Origin: Hedera helix | Taxonomy: Eukaryota; Streptophyta; Magnoliopsida; Apiales; Araliaceae | Assembly (NCBI GenBank): GCA_947179155.2 | Contig: OX359264.1 | Span: 61,715,202 to 61,779,201, forward strand | Direction: 5' to 3' | DNA length: 64,000 bases | Part shown: positions 22,306 through 35,107 of the stretch, one piece after another | How positions within the stretch are numbered: the stretch's first letter is position 1 | Layout: each line of letters begins with the position of its first letter | Translations under genes and position numbers: made by a program | The notes under the pieces: model-generated | Told to the model about the DNA's origin: nothing | The model's database searches: none | What the model saw: the letters and a program-made list of their open reading frames with translations, nothing else

Positions 22306-25300
22306 TGTGACACCCCCAAATTCAGGTACCAATACCTTGGATTTGGTGCTCACGATCAAATACATACATCACCTTTTAAACAACATATATTACTAAATGC
22401 GGAATACATAAACATAAGTTGTTCATTACAAAAGGCTTATTACGGTCCCAAGGTCTCAACCTTAATAAAATTTCATCATGTCATTCCTATTAATATAAAC
22501 AGGGTTCCATGATTTACAAAACAGGAATAGAAATATTTAAACTATTCTTAAAGCTTGCCCTTGCCTTTGTCCTTCTTGGAGTGCTCGGGCCTAACTGCAA
22601 TTAGTTCATGATATATATAGCAAGAGTGAGCAACTAATATGCTCAGCAAATTTAAAATAATACGGACATATCATGAATAACTGCGAATAAAGTGAAAGCT
22701 CAACAATTTATAGAAGTTAATGAAACGACTGATAAGATAATCAAAATTCAAACGAAGGAATGAAAGATGATTATTTACTGCTGAGTGGTCCAACCGACCC
22801 TGAACGTTTCCAAGGAAACAACCTTCCGATTATCCTTTTATAAATCAGACTGTACTCGAGGGGATCAGCCTCTTGTACAACATGTATATGCATAACATTA
22901 AACTCTGACCATGTCGAACTATGACACTTATAATTCCCCATTTAGGGTTTGTTCTCTCAGTGCAAGACTTCCACACCACTCAACTGGTTTGGAATAGCTT
23001 TTAAAAATATTTACTTTATATGTCCAGCCGAAACAAATGGCGTAGACCCATTTGTTGAACAGTTCATGAAATAAAGAACTTTAAATAATTTACTTGTTCA
23101 ATGATAGAACATATTTTTCAAATGCATCAACGTGCGAATATCAATACTGGCATTTACATGGAATAATTAACGATAAATTAAACCATTTGACATGCTCAAA
23201 AATAATAGTTCGAGTTTGAGTTAGGAAACTTGCCTCAGTTGTTGACTACAGCTCACACAACTTAAATTACAGCCTTTGATATACCTAGTATTAAATAGGT
23301 TTATCTTTCAATTAGTATAGCACATAGAGATTCATATATTGCTATCATACATACAGCTACTAAAGCACATAATCCTCTATTTAACAACACGTAGCTTTCA
23401 CGACAATATTATCACACTTGGATAACATTTTAGTTACCTAATAATATTATTAATATCAAGTTCATTTACAAATGTTATTAATAACGCAATAACATCTTAA
23501 TTGAATACCTACTATTATTATTAATCATTTAATAATAATTTAGCGAGTTACTGTTATTATTAATTATTTAATAATAATTTAATTACTTAACATTATTATT
23601 AATCGTTTAATAATAATTTAATGAGTTACTATTATTATTAATCATTTATTAATAATTTAATGAGGTACTATTATTATTAATCATTTAATAACAATTTAAT
23701 TACATACTATTATTATTACTCATTTAAATAATAATTTAATCATTTACTATTATTATTAATCATTTAATAATAATTTAATCATTTAATATTATTATTAATC
23801 TTTAATAATAATTTAATCTTTTAATATTATTATTAATCATTTAATAATAACTTAATCATTTACAATTATTTTAACTAATATTATTATTTAATAATATTTT
23901 AAATTACTTATTAATATTAACAACTTAAACAATTTAAAGGTAAATTGTTTAATTATTTTATTAATTTCTTTACTCCTTTCCTTTATTTATTATTTAGTCA
24001 TTTAAATAATAAATAACTAATTTAATTCCTTTTTATTTAATTTATTTATTATTTAATACTAGTTAAATAACAAATAATTACCTTTATGTATTATTTAATA
24101 AAATTAACTCATACATCCTTAATTATGCTATTATCTTTATTTCTCTTAAATCAAGTGTATTTATCAAAAATACCTACTTGACTTATTATTTTTATATCTC
24201 TTGGATATCTGTAGTATATTTTATTTTATACACAAAATAATTTTCTTTTAATTTTTCAACCTTATTTACTATTTTTAAATGGTCCGTTTCTGTCCAAAAT
24301 GGCATCATTTATTAAAACTTTAATTTTCATCAGAAACTTCTGAAATTTCTACAGTATCTTCCTGCTATCAGAGAACACTTCTAGTAAAAATTTCATAATT
24401 TTCTGAGTTATACTTTTCAAGATATTTCAGTATTATGCTTTTAAAACTTGGAAAATCGTTGGGTCATAACTCCCTCATACGACGTCGGATGGAGCTCATT
24501 TTTGGACAGTAGCTGCTATATGCCATATAATATCATCTGTAAAATGGACGGAATTTTTAGAGCAAGAAAAGTTGCCAAAACAGCCCTCACAAGATCCTGG
24601 CAGTAGGCTTTTTCAGATTTTTCCGGCAGGAACTGTTTTGCTAGGAAAATCACCATAAATAGCTCGTTTAATATTTTTCAGTCGTACCACTTGGAAAATC
24701 TTCCTATCTTATAGTACTATCACCCAAAGTTGACGGATCATGAATACGACTTACGGAACGTGAACAGTAAATCCGGCAACCCGCTGCTCAGTTTAGGGTT
24801 TTTCCGGCGAAAATCGCTTTCATGTTTTGTTAAACTTTTCCACATAAATGAATTCCAAAACTCATGTTAAACCCATTAAACTCTAGATACATTAGTCTAG
24901 CATGGTTTTAAGCATCAAGAGCTTTAAAAATAGTTTTCTACCATCAAAACACATTTTTGACCAATAAAATCACTTAAAACATACATAGAACATATATTAA
25001 AATGGAAAGCTAGGTTTGAAAACTTTTAAACCTCTTGGTAGCTCTTTTTCTTCTTGCTAGGAATGGGATGAGACTTGGATGATCTATCTTGGTATGGTTG
25101 ATGATCTTGCTTCTTGCTTGATCTTGATTTTTCTAGGGTTTCTCTTCCTTTTTTCTTACTTTCTCTCTATTTTTGCTCTCAACTTTTCTTTTCTCTCTAA
25201 CTCTTTTGCTCTCTAGCAACTTGGTAGATGAAAAATAAGATGATGGATGATAGGAGAGAGTGAGTGTATTAGTTGTTGTGTATACTTACAAATTATGTAA

Positions 25301-26203
25301 GTATACACATCATTCACATCAACCAAGCATAGGCCTACTAGCTTGTATTAATGCTTTGCTCTTCCCAACACCTTGAGCTCCTAAATGGACAACCAAATCA
25401 GCCCCTAAAGTCATTCATGTTGCCGCAACTTTGGGGGTAAAAGGGTCCAAGAATTGGTTTGTTTCCCTTTTTAATTTAATGTCCAAAATGAGTTAGTAAA
25501 ATATATATATAGATACATATATATATAATCACCAACACACATCTACATTGCTATGTTTGGACCTTAATTTAATTAATTTCATTGGGCCTATGTCACATTT
25601 CATTTGGGCTCAATTTTAATTAAATACTTGGACCTTGCATTAATTAATCAAATGGTTAGGTAATTAGCTTTATCGGATTATTAATTAAATCACATGGTGC
25701 TTAATTAAATTCATCCTTAATAAACACATAATCCAATTAGACTTGTTAGGCAATTAATTTAATTGGACTATTGATTAGGGTGTTAATTTAATTCTCACAT
25801 TAATTTATATTAGACTTCTATTTAAATTAACACCAATATTAGCTCTAATATTAATTATGTCATATATTAGGCTTTAAACATACCCTACAATCCATATCAT
25901 CCCAAAACTAGGGGTTGAATTTTAATTAGAGTTTATAACTCAATTAGGTTAACCCAAATTTTAATGATTAACCGAATCGACTAGATTAGGGTTTCTAACT
26001 TATCGTTTCTTGATATTAATATTTGTAGGTTAGTTCATTTGGTTTAAATAAGATCACTGTGCGAACTTCCCTTTTAATTAAATCCTCATACACATAGATA
26101 TGATTATTCATGAAGGCACAACAAAATAAAAATTAAATTCATTTCATTGATAAATATTAATCAAATATATTTGAAATGCGTTGCAATATTCGCGGTCATT
26201 ACA
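22306..26203 (-). repeat. Element C 5' LTR (3898 bp)
   Basis: The partner of 1159-5056, equal in length. It carries the AT array (about 23517-23857) and the hairpin (25278-25308) in the same places. It is followed by CTCAC, where the LTR of element A resumes. Confidence 0.95.
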
Positions 26204-26208
26204 CTCAC

Positions 26209-28909
26209 TCCATCCCCCGGCTAGACTCTGTTACGTTTTCATCCCCTGTTGAAAAACAATGGAACAAAAAAAAGGGTGAGCTCAAATAGCCCAGTAAGAA
26301 ATATCATGACTAAGATAATGACGAATAAATTATCATTAGCCTTCAACAATTGAGTTCTTGATAGAATACAATAGACTACAAGGTTTATATCAAAAACTGT
26401 AGTTAAATTCTTAAACAATGTTCAGATCAATAATAGCAGCGGAATGAGCAATCAATTAGAAGAATAATGCAGACTATAATGTCCACTCGCTTCTCTTTTT
26501 AGTAAAAATATCATCAACTTTTATCATCTGAAATACCATTAGTCAAGATAATACAACTTCACAGTTCCTGGTCATAATCATGCAGATCAACAGTTCATCT
26601 TTGCACTATGGGCCAAAGACATTCAATATAACACCAACGGTCATAATTATACCAGATTCAGCCTTTGGTCATAATCATACCAATCAACAGTTCATCTTTG
26701 CACTACGGGCCAAAGAGAACACGTGCCATAAAAGACACCGAACAGATGTATCGCCTTTAACCTAGTATATCGCCTTTAACCTATCATCTATTCAACAATT
26801 ATATCACATCTGTGCCCCCGGCCACAGATATTCACAACAGCTTGATTCTTGATGATTAATACAAATAACAGTGATACAAATGATAAACAGAAGAACATGA
26901 TAAACAATAAGTATCGGAAGTTTACTTTGTGCAGATTCAAATAATGTCCAAATTGCCAACATGATGTGGAGTGAAATTTAAAAATGATATTCAAGATCCA
27001 TAGTTCAGAATAACGATTACAGTCCAATAGAAATGTTCAGAAAATAGGAAGGTTCACTTGAAATAATGAAATTCAACTATTATGGAACATATAATATTTT
27101 CAGGAATTATAGAAGCAATAGTTCCATAATAAGTTTCGATTTAGGTGTATGAAAGAAAATAATATCCCTTACCGTAGCAGGTTTGATTAACAAAAGGTGA
27201 AGGGAATTAATATCCCTTACCATAGTAAGTTTGAATAAGGGAAGATGAAAAAGATGGTATCCCTTATGAGTATAAAGGAAAATGATATCACTTACGAATA
27301 TGGAATAAAAGTGTCATGTGATAATTCGTGTAGACAAATTATTTCCACATGAGACAAATAAAAAGGGTTATTCACCAACAGGCGATAATCCGCACCGTAA
27401 GGTTATTCCCATCAATTTGAATACGAATAGTTATTCACCAAACAGACGATAATCCGCGCCGTAAGGTTATCCCCATCAATTTGAATACGAATAGTTATTC
27501 ACCAAACAGGCGATAATCCGCGCCGTAAGGTTATCCCCATCAATTTGAATACGAAGAGTTATTCACCAAACAGGCGATAATCCGCACCGTAAGGTTATTC
27601 TCAAAGATTAATAAGGAATGAATACAAAAGGTTATTCACCAACAGGCGGTAAATCGCGCCGTAAGGTTATTCCCACAATTTAATACATGGAAGTAAATGG
27701 CACAAGAAAGAAACGATATTATTTTCGAGAATCAAAGAATGATAATCCCTTCAAGTAAGAAAGAAAATAATATCCATTTATGATGATGAAAAGAATAATA
27801 CCCCTTACCTTAACACGTGACTGGATATTGATTTAAATGAGGTTGATCAACCTATATATATTTTTAATAAAATTAGTAATTACCACATATAAATTTCAAG
27901 GTGTATGATAATTCATATATTATGAACTATCAAAATTATATATATTTAACATAATTTTTGTAGTATAATATAACAACTTTAAAATAGTTTTTAAAATAAT
28001 ATTTCAAAATAAATCTTCCAAAGAAAGCTTTTATAAATGAATCTTCTCAAAGAAGAGTCTTCTAAGGGAAGATTTGTGAATACCGTGAAAAATAGGAATT
28101 TATGAAATTACTACTCTTTAATAAAAGACTTACTTGAAAAATTCCTGCACTCCTTTTGGCTTTCAAACTCTCAAAATAACCTTACTATTCTCAGAGAAAA
28201 CTTATAAAATTCTTATAAAAATTTTTTATGTTTTAGGTGTGATTTTTCTATTCAGCTGAGCAAGCTATTTATAGGAGAAAAGAAGTTACTATGCGTGGTA
28301 GGTGGGCTGAAAAATATTCAGCAGAGGCTGCTGCGCAGCCTCCACCAACCCACTTCAGCAAATTTACATTTCTCACATTTCATGTGGGCCCCACAGTGGG
28401 TCCCACATGTTTCTTACTATTCACGTCACTATTCACGTTACTATTCACGTCACTATTTCAAATAGTAAAATTAATTATTTTATTTATTTATTTATTTATT
28501 TATTCTTCCTGTGAGTCCAACATATAAAATAATGTTACCACAATAATGTAAGAAACACGTTACATATTATTATTAATTTAGTAATATAAATTATAGTATA
28601 TTTGCAACCGTGACAATTATTAGGTTCAATAATTTTAAAAACAGTGCAACAACAATTATTGAGTCGATGATATGAAATACAGTGTAATGACAATTATTGA
28701 ATCAATAATGCAAAATACTGTGTAACGACAATTATTGAATTGATAATATAAAATATTATCCAGTGACAATTATTGATGAAATGATGCGCAACAGTTACGG
28801 TGTCAATTATCAGACCAATAATATGAGACACTGTGCAATACCGTGTGCTACTGTAGAGTACCGTGTGCTACAGAAAATACCATAAATTACCGTATGCTAC
28901 TATTCTTTT
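26209..28909 (-). repeat. Element A 5' LTR, fragment 2 (middle)
   Basis: It continues the family-1 LTR exactly where fragment 1 stopped and ends at CTTTT, where solo LTR D begins. It contains five leader repeats (about 27367-27670), the TATA box, three CACGT units near 28420-28450 and the HD-Zip-type array (28653-28775). It is more diverged from B than the two B LTRs are from each other, consistent with greater age. Confidence 0.93.
28265..28274 (-). promoter_or_regulatory. TATA box of the element A 5' LTR
   Basis: CTATAAATAG on the minus strand in the same context as in element B. The downstream LTR is now split by element C, so transcripts starting here could not reach the gag of A directly. 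Confidence 0.65.
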
Positions 28910-30379
28910 TGTGACGCCCCCAAATCTGGGCCCACACAGCCCAAACTTGAGTCGTCAAAAGACTACAACAAAATTATTACAACAAAGCACAACGTATAAC
29001 AATAGTATAATAATACACAACTAAGTCTTCACTATTATTGCCACACTATTTTACAAAACGTGAAGACTATGATAACTATTCGTCGGACCCTCACTCCATT
29101 CCCCGGCTAGACCCTGTTATGTTTTCATCTCCTGTTGAAAAACAATGGAACAAAAGAAAGGGTGAGCTCAAATAGCCCAGTAAGAAATATCATGACTAAG
29201 ATAATGACGAATAAATTATCATTAGCCTTCAACAGTTGAGTTCTTGATAGAATACAATAGACTACAAGGTTTATATAAAAAACTGCAGTTAAATTCTTAA
29301 ACAATGTTTAGATCAATAATAGCAGTGGAATGAGCAATCTATTAGAAGAATAATGCAGACTATAATGTCCACTCGCTTCTCTTTTTCGTAAAAACATCAT
29401 CAACTTTTATCATCTGAAATACCATTAGTCATGATAATATAAATTCACAGTTCCTGATCATAATCATGCACATCAACAGTTCATCTTTGCACTACGGGCC
29501 AAAGATATTCAATATAGCACCAACGGTCATGATTATACCAGATTCAGCCTTTGGTCATAATCATACCAATCAACAGTTCATCTTTGCACTACGGTCCAAA
29601 GAGAACATTCACCACGTGCCACAAAAGACACCGAACAGATGTATCGCCTTTAACCTATTATATCGCCTTTAACCTATCATCTGTTCAACAAATATATCAC
29701 ATCTGTGCCCCCGACCACAAATATTCACCACAGCTTGATTCTTGATGATTAATACAAATAACAGTGATACAAATGATGAACAGAAGAAACAGGATAAACA
29801 ATAAGTATCAGAAGTTTACTTTGTGCAGATTCAAATAATGTCCAAATTGTCAACATGATGTGGAGTGAAATTTAAAAATGATATTCAAGATCCACAGTTC
29901 AGAATAACGGTTACAGTTCAATAGAAAGGTTCACGTAAATAGGAAGGTTCAGTTGAAATAATGAAGTTCATCTATTATGGAACATATAATATTTTCAGGA
30001 ATTATAGAAGCAATAGTTCCATAATAAATTTCGATTTAGGAGTATGAAAGAAAATAATATCCCTTACCGTAGCAGGTTTGATTAACAAAAGGTGAAGGAA
30101 ATTAATACAAATGGGTTATTCACCAACAGGCGATAATCCGCGCCGTAAGTTATTCCCACAATTTAATAGAATTTGAGTACAAAGAGTTATTCACCAAACA
30201 GGCGATAATCTGCGCCGTAAGGTTATTCTCAGAGATTAATAATGAATGAATACGAAAGGTTATTCACCAACAGGCGGCAATCCGCTCCGTAAGGTTATTC
30301 CCACAATTTAATACATGGAAATAAAAGGCACGTCTTATGAGTAAGGAAGAAACAATATTATTATCGAGAATCAAATAAT

Positions 30380-31045
30380 GATAATCCCTTACCATAGTAC
30401 GTTTGAATAATGGAAGATGAAAAAGATGGTATCCCTTACCGTAGTAAGTTTTAATAATAGAAGATGAAAGAAGATGACATTCCTTATAAGTAGTAAATTT
30501 AAGAGTATGAAAGAAAATGACATCCCTTACCATAATAAGGTTAAGAGTATGAAAGAAAATGATATTTCTTACAAGTAAGAGAAGAAAATGACATTCCTTA
30601 CCGTAATAAATTTAAGAGTGTGAAAAGAATGATATTCCTTACGAGTAGTAAATTTAAGAGTGTGAAAAGAATGATATTCCTTACCGTAGTAAGTTTGAAT
30701 AATAGAATATGAAAGAAAATGATATTCCTTACGAGTAGTAAATTTCAGAGTATGAAAGAAAATGACATCCCTTACCATAATAAGGTTAAGAGTATGAAAG
30801 AAAATGATATTTCTTACAAGTAAGAAAAGAAAATGACATTCCTTACCGTAATAAATTTAAGAGTGTGAAAAGAATGATATTCCTTACGAGTAGTAAATTT
30901 CAGAGTATGAAAGAAAATGACATCCCTTACCATAATAAGGTTAAGAGTATGAAAGAAAATGATATTTCTTACAAGTAAGAAAAGAAAATGACATTCCTTA
31001 CCGTAATAAATTTAAGAGTGTGAAAAGAATGATATTCCTTACCTT
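30380..31045. repeat. Higher-order minisatellite in solo LTR D
   Basis: Units of about 38-50 bp built on GAGTATGAAAGAAAATGA and CCCTTACCATAATAAGG. Larger blocks recur at a 155-bp period (for example 30748 and 30903). A and B have only two to four scattered units of this kind. The ORFs in it are repeat artefacts. Confidence 0.85.
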
Positions 31046-31594
31046 GATATTGTGAAACAAGTTTATAGCCGAACAAATCCTTCCTTGTTTGTAGCAGTAA
31101 AGAATCTGACTTTTGAGTCTTCTAGAGTTTTTTAAAATCTCTTTATGTTTTTAAAATAATGTTACTCTCGGAAAGATAGACGACATAGACTCAAGAATCA
31201 CTCAATTCGGAGTTAATATGAATGAGTTATGAATTTTCAAAACTAAGACTGAAAATAGTGACGAAAATTAGAATAGGTTACGGTTTTTAGTATTTTAAGA
31301 CATGAAGATGATTTCAGATGACTTTTCTTCCTTCTTCAAAGTTGTAGAGGACGAAAAACTGAAGAGACAGGCTTTTAATTCATTAAATTCTGACAAATAA
31401 TGAATTTACTACGATTTTTCGAAAGAGTTGCTGTACATAAGAAAATTCTACTCGGGAATTCAAAGAAGAATGCAAAAGATTTCAAAACTAGGAATGACTT
31501 AAGAACACTTAGAGAGAACTTACACAAAAAGTATTTAGAGAGAGAAAGAAAGAACAAGTAAGGAAGTTTATGAAAAATCCTTAAGTTAAGGCTT

Positions 31595-31604
31595 CTATTT
31601 ATAG
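31595..31604 (-). promoter_or_regulatory. TATA box of solo LTR D
   Basis: CTATAAATAG on the minus strand, within sequence otherwise unlike the promoters of A and B. Confidence 0.6.
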
Positions 31605-31695
31605 CCAAAAATCTTATCATTCATTTAATCTAAACCATTCATTTAAAGATCATCTTTTAATCTACACCATTCATTTCAAATATTATATTATCTTT

Positions 31696-31945
31696 AATCT
31701 ACACCATTCATTTCATATCACCTAATAATCACCTAACTTTATATTATAAACAAATCAATTCAATTATTCAACAATAATTCACACTTTAATCTACACCATT
31801 CATTTCATATCACCTAATAATCACCTAACTTTATATTATAAACAAATCAATTCAATTATTCAACAATAATTCACACTTTAATCTACATCATTCCTTTCAT
31901 ATCACCTAATAATCACCTAACTTTATATTATAAACAAATAACTTT
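31696..31945. repeat. 92-bp tandem repeat in the U3 of solo LTR D
   Basis: Units start at 31696, 31788 and 31880 (exact 92-bp period), each with ACACCATTCATTTCATATCA or a near copy; the third is partial. Shorter related pieces precede it (31625-31695). It lies just upstream of the TATA box of D on the coding strand. Confidence 0.85.
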
Positions 31946-32761
31946 ATCAATTCAATTATTATGACTAATTGTTATAAATACAGTATAGTTAGCTCTTAGA
32001 TATCAAGTCAATTAATTAATGAAATACAACTGTTTAAATAATACCGTAATAGAGATAACAATAATACAGAAAGTATGTAAAAGAAAAATACGTTACTGTG
32101 TCATGACAATTATTGATTCAATAACGTGAATTACTGTGCATATGTTACTGTGACAATTATTAGGTTCAATAATTTTAAAAACAGTGCAGCAACAATTATT
32201 GACTCAATGATATAAAATACAGTGTAATGACAATTATTAAATCAATAATGCAAAATACTGTGTAACAACAATTATTGAATTGATAATATAAAATATTATG
32301 CAGTGACAATTATCGATGAAATGATGCGTAACAGTTACGGTGTCAATTATCAGACCAATAATATGAGACACTATGCAATACCGTGTGTTACTGTAGAGTA
32401 CCGAGTGCTACAGAAAATACCAATAACTACCGTATGCTACTATTCTTTTATCACCGGTATTTTAACAGTTCCGTTGACTATTTTTATTTAAAAAGGTTAT
32501 TTCTGTCGTTTTCTATATCCGACAAATATTCCGTTGTGGGGTCCACCAATAATTTGTTATTTCAGCGCCGTCGTACGGCACGAATATTCCCCGACCAAAC
32601 GAATATTCCCCGACAAAGCGAATATTGTCCGACAAAATAAAATTTGCACATAACATCCTTAACTTTTAACTTTATCGATTTAACCACTTACTGTTTCAAA
32701 AAAATATATATGAAGAAAAATTAAATTTTGTATTTCATAAAATTCGGGGTCTTACACTTTT

Positions 32762-33054
32762 ATCACCGGTATTTTAACAGTTAACACCGTTGACTATTTT
32801 TATTTTAAAAGGTTACTTCTGTCGTTTTCTATATCCGATAAATATTCCGTTGTGGGGTCCACAAATAATTTGTTATTTCGGCGCCGTCGTACGACCCGAA
32901 TATTCCCCGACAAAACGAATATTGTCCGTCAAAATAAAATTTGCACATAACATCCTTAACTTTCAATTTCGTCAATTTAACCACTTACTGTTTCATGAAA
33001 AATATATATGAAGAAAAATTAAATTTTATATTTCATAAAATTCGGGGTCTTACA
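32762..33054 (-). repeat. Element A 5' LTR, fragment 3 (outer, U3 end)
   Basis: It resumes after the CTTTT duplication and ends GGGGTCTTACA, the outer boundary of element A and of the whole nested block. Unique-looking sequence starts at 33055. Confidence 0.93.
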
Positions 33055-33341
33055 TTTTTGATTAGAGAGAATTAAGAGATGACAAATAATTTATTTAAGT
33101 TAAATATTTTAATGATATTATATTACTGATTTGTTTTATTGGTATACATTTTATTATGAAAATCAATTCCACTCGAATTAAGATATATATAGGCCTGAAA
33201 CAGTGAATCTAGATATTTACGTAGATTTTGTTTTAGAACAAAATAGAATGATGGTTGAAATTAAAATTAAATTATAATAAAATCATAATTAAATATTTTA
33301 TTTATGTATTTGATTAAAATAAAAAATAATATAATAAACAA

Positions 33342-33391
<50 letters not shown>

Positions 33392-34306
33392 GGGTGGGTA
33401 CTTTTTTGTCTTAGCATTTTTTTTATTTCTTTACTTATTAAAATCGTAATTTTTTAGAGAGTTTAGAAATCGCGATTCTATATTATTTTGACTAAACTTA
33501 ACATATCAAATGTAAAAAAGAAAAAAAAATTGGATCAAAATTACTATTCCTTCCTGCCATCAACTCTAGTCCCTAGCGTACTAATTTACTAAACCGCCCA
33601 TTGGAATTGTGCGTGCCAAGCAAAACAGGTATCGTCGAGTAGGACTCCATGTATTTTCCCTTTGGTTAGGAGTCTTAAGAGATTATTACGAGTCGGGCAA
33701 ATTGCAAAGCAGTGTCACGTTTTTGTTGCCTTGCCTGAACATTACAGACACTCAAATTGAATACCAAGTATAATTAAATTCAATGTAGGTCACCTAGTAT
33801 TCTACAAATTATGCACCTCCCGAGTTAATTTACCAGCGTTAACCGAAAAAATTATGCAGCACAATGAAATCCATTATTTTTATAAATAAACATAACTCTC
33901 GATATTAATTAAAAAAAAGTAACATTAATTAGATAAAAAGTATAAGAAGAGGCTAATTATTTTATTTTAGACGAATATAGAATTGGTTATTTATATTGTG
34001 GTTTCTCATGTTAGTTAAATAAGAATGACACATTGCTCAAAATAAAATAATCGAATTAATATTTTTATAAATAAAATTATTATTTTTATTCGTAAAAATA
34101 TATAATTGTCATGTCTCCACACTCTTTGATGCCATGGTTAATATAAATAAACTTCCATATTACAACATAAAATTCAATGTAGTTTTTATATATCATAAAT
34201 GAGATTATAATAATAACAATGCGTTTTGTACACGTTCAACTCACAAAAAAAGGGAGTGACGAAGATGTGGAGGAAGGACACTTGGACAACTGGTCTCACC
34301 AGCACT
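33055..34306. other. Intergenic spacer left of the DnaJ20-type gene
   Basis: AT-rich sequence with no ORF I can support. It contains a long uninterrupted (AT)n tract at 33344-33389. I see no transposon ends other than the element A boundary. Confidence 0.7.
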
Positions 34307-34315
34307 CTATAAATA
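34307..34315 (+). promoter_or_regulatory. Probable TATA box of the DnaJ20-type gene
   Basis: CTATAAATA lies 68 bases before the start codon, in a good position for a plant promoter with a short leader of about 40 bases. Confidence 0.65.
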
Positions 34316-34382
34316 CACACCTATTCACATAATATCTACAACCTCGTATGCCAGAAGATAAGTAAGAGAGAGAATCAACAAA

Positions 34383-35107
34383 ATGAACTGTAAAGTGCTA
34401 TCATCAAACGAAATTAGCTACCGTCTTTCCCCAATACCCAATCAGTTCTCCAGAAAATCAAAGCTTGAGCCTTGTGGTCCAATTTCTTTCAATACCCATT
34501 TCAAAACTCCAGGCTTTTCCATCAAAACCTCATCTGGGTCATACAAATCAAGAACAAAGGCCGCCATTAACAACAACATGTACGCCCCAGCTCAAACCGC
34601 ACAGAGCTTTTATGAATTGTTGGGTATAACAGAGAGTGGGACCCTCTCTGAAATCAAGAAAGCTTACAAGCAATTGGCCAGAAAATATCACCCGGACGTT
34701 TCTCCGGCCGACCGGACAGAGGAGTACACGCAAAGATTCATTCTTGTACAGGAGGCATATGAGACTTTATCTGATCCACAAACAAGAGCTTTGTATGATA
34801 GAGATTTGTCCAAGGGTCTGCACTTGGCTTTCTCTGCTAGAAAAAGGGTTGATTATGATCAGGTATATATGTATATATATATATATATATAATCCTCTCT
34901 TTTTTCATAATTTCCGTCCCAAATTTAGAGTCCAGCTTTTTTAATTTACTATTTTTGGAACTTAATTTGAAACAGGAGAGAGGAGATTGGGAAAATAGAT
35001 GGCAGTCTCAACTAACAGAGCTGAAGCGTATGAGCAGGAACAATGATTCAAGAGGGTCATGGGGAGCTCGAATGCGTAGGCAAAGAAGTGAATCATCTGC
35101 ATTTTAA
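34383..35107 (+). CDS. DJC26: DnaJ20-type chloroplast J-domain co-chaperone, 203 aa, two exons
   Basis: Exons 34383-34862 and 34976-35107, joined in phase 0 across a 113-bp GT..AG intron. Residues 1 to about 65 are rich in S/T/K/R and low in acid, as in plastid transit peptides. The J domain is at about 75-142 with the HPD motif at 103-105 (KYHPDVSP), which stimulates Hsp70 ATPase. The C-terminal part (DWENRWQSQL...SWGARMRRQ) is the signature of the J20 subfamily, and the length fits (Arabidopsis J20 is about 197). J20 is known to deliver inactive deoxyxylulose phosphate synthase, the first enzyme of the plastid isoprenoid pathway, to Hsp70 for repair or removal. The intron begins with a (TA)n tract right after the donor; if it were retained the protein would end at 169 residues. 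Confidence 0.92.

Larger units (their letters stand above)
1159..26203 (-). mobile_element. Element C: family-2 Tekay/Del-like Ty3/gypsy retrotransposon, itself interrupted by element B
   Basis: Two LTRs, each 3898 bp (1159-5056 and 22306-26203), differ at only a handful of positions by eye. Both run TG...CA and are flanked by CTCAC. On the minus strand the order is 5' LTR, exact initiator-Met primer site (22291-22302), an extra ORF (21267-22091), leader (interrupted by element B at 9821-21050), gag-pol (9635 down to 5105, broken), purine tract (5057-5070), 3' LTR. Without B the element is about 13.8 kb. A C-terminal chromodomain-like segment and long LTRs fit the Tekay/Del clade. The broken pol means it cannot supply its own enzymes. 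Confidence 0.95.
28910..32756 (-). mobile_element. Element D: solo LTR of family 1 with altered promoter region
   Basis: A single 3847-bp LTR bounded by TGTGACGCCCCC and GGGGTCTTACA and flanked by CTTTT on both sides, with no internal region. It is thus the product of recombination between the two LTRs of an element that inserted into the LTR of A. Its outer parts (28910 to about 30110 and about 32144-32756) match A and B. The centre differs: a minisatellite expansion (30380-31045) and about 1 kb (31050-32060) with its own TATA box and a 92-bp repeat that have no counterpart in A or B. Confidence 0.92.
1..33054 (-). mobile_element. Element A: partial family-1 Ty3/gypsy (Tekay/Del-like) retrotransposon, split by later insertions
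   Basis: The oldest layer of the nested block. On the minus strand it runs from its 5' LTR at the right to gag at the left, where it leaves the window. The 5' LTR survives as three pieces (970-1158, 26209-28909, 32762-33054) that together make about 3.18 kb and match the LTRs of element B piece by piece. The first gap holds element C, with CTCAC repeated at 1154-1158 and 26204-26208. The second gap holds solo LTR D, with CTTTT repeated at 28905-28909 and 32757-32761. The right flank begins with a T run at 33055. The matching target duplication, the pol genes and the 3' LTR lie outside the window. Confidence 0.93.

Noticed and set aside
30264..30778. ORFs with repeating peptide motifs in solo LTR D
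   Set aside because: Direct products of the minisatellite; no conserved frame.
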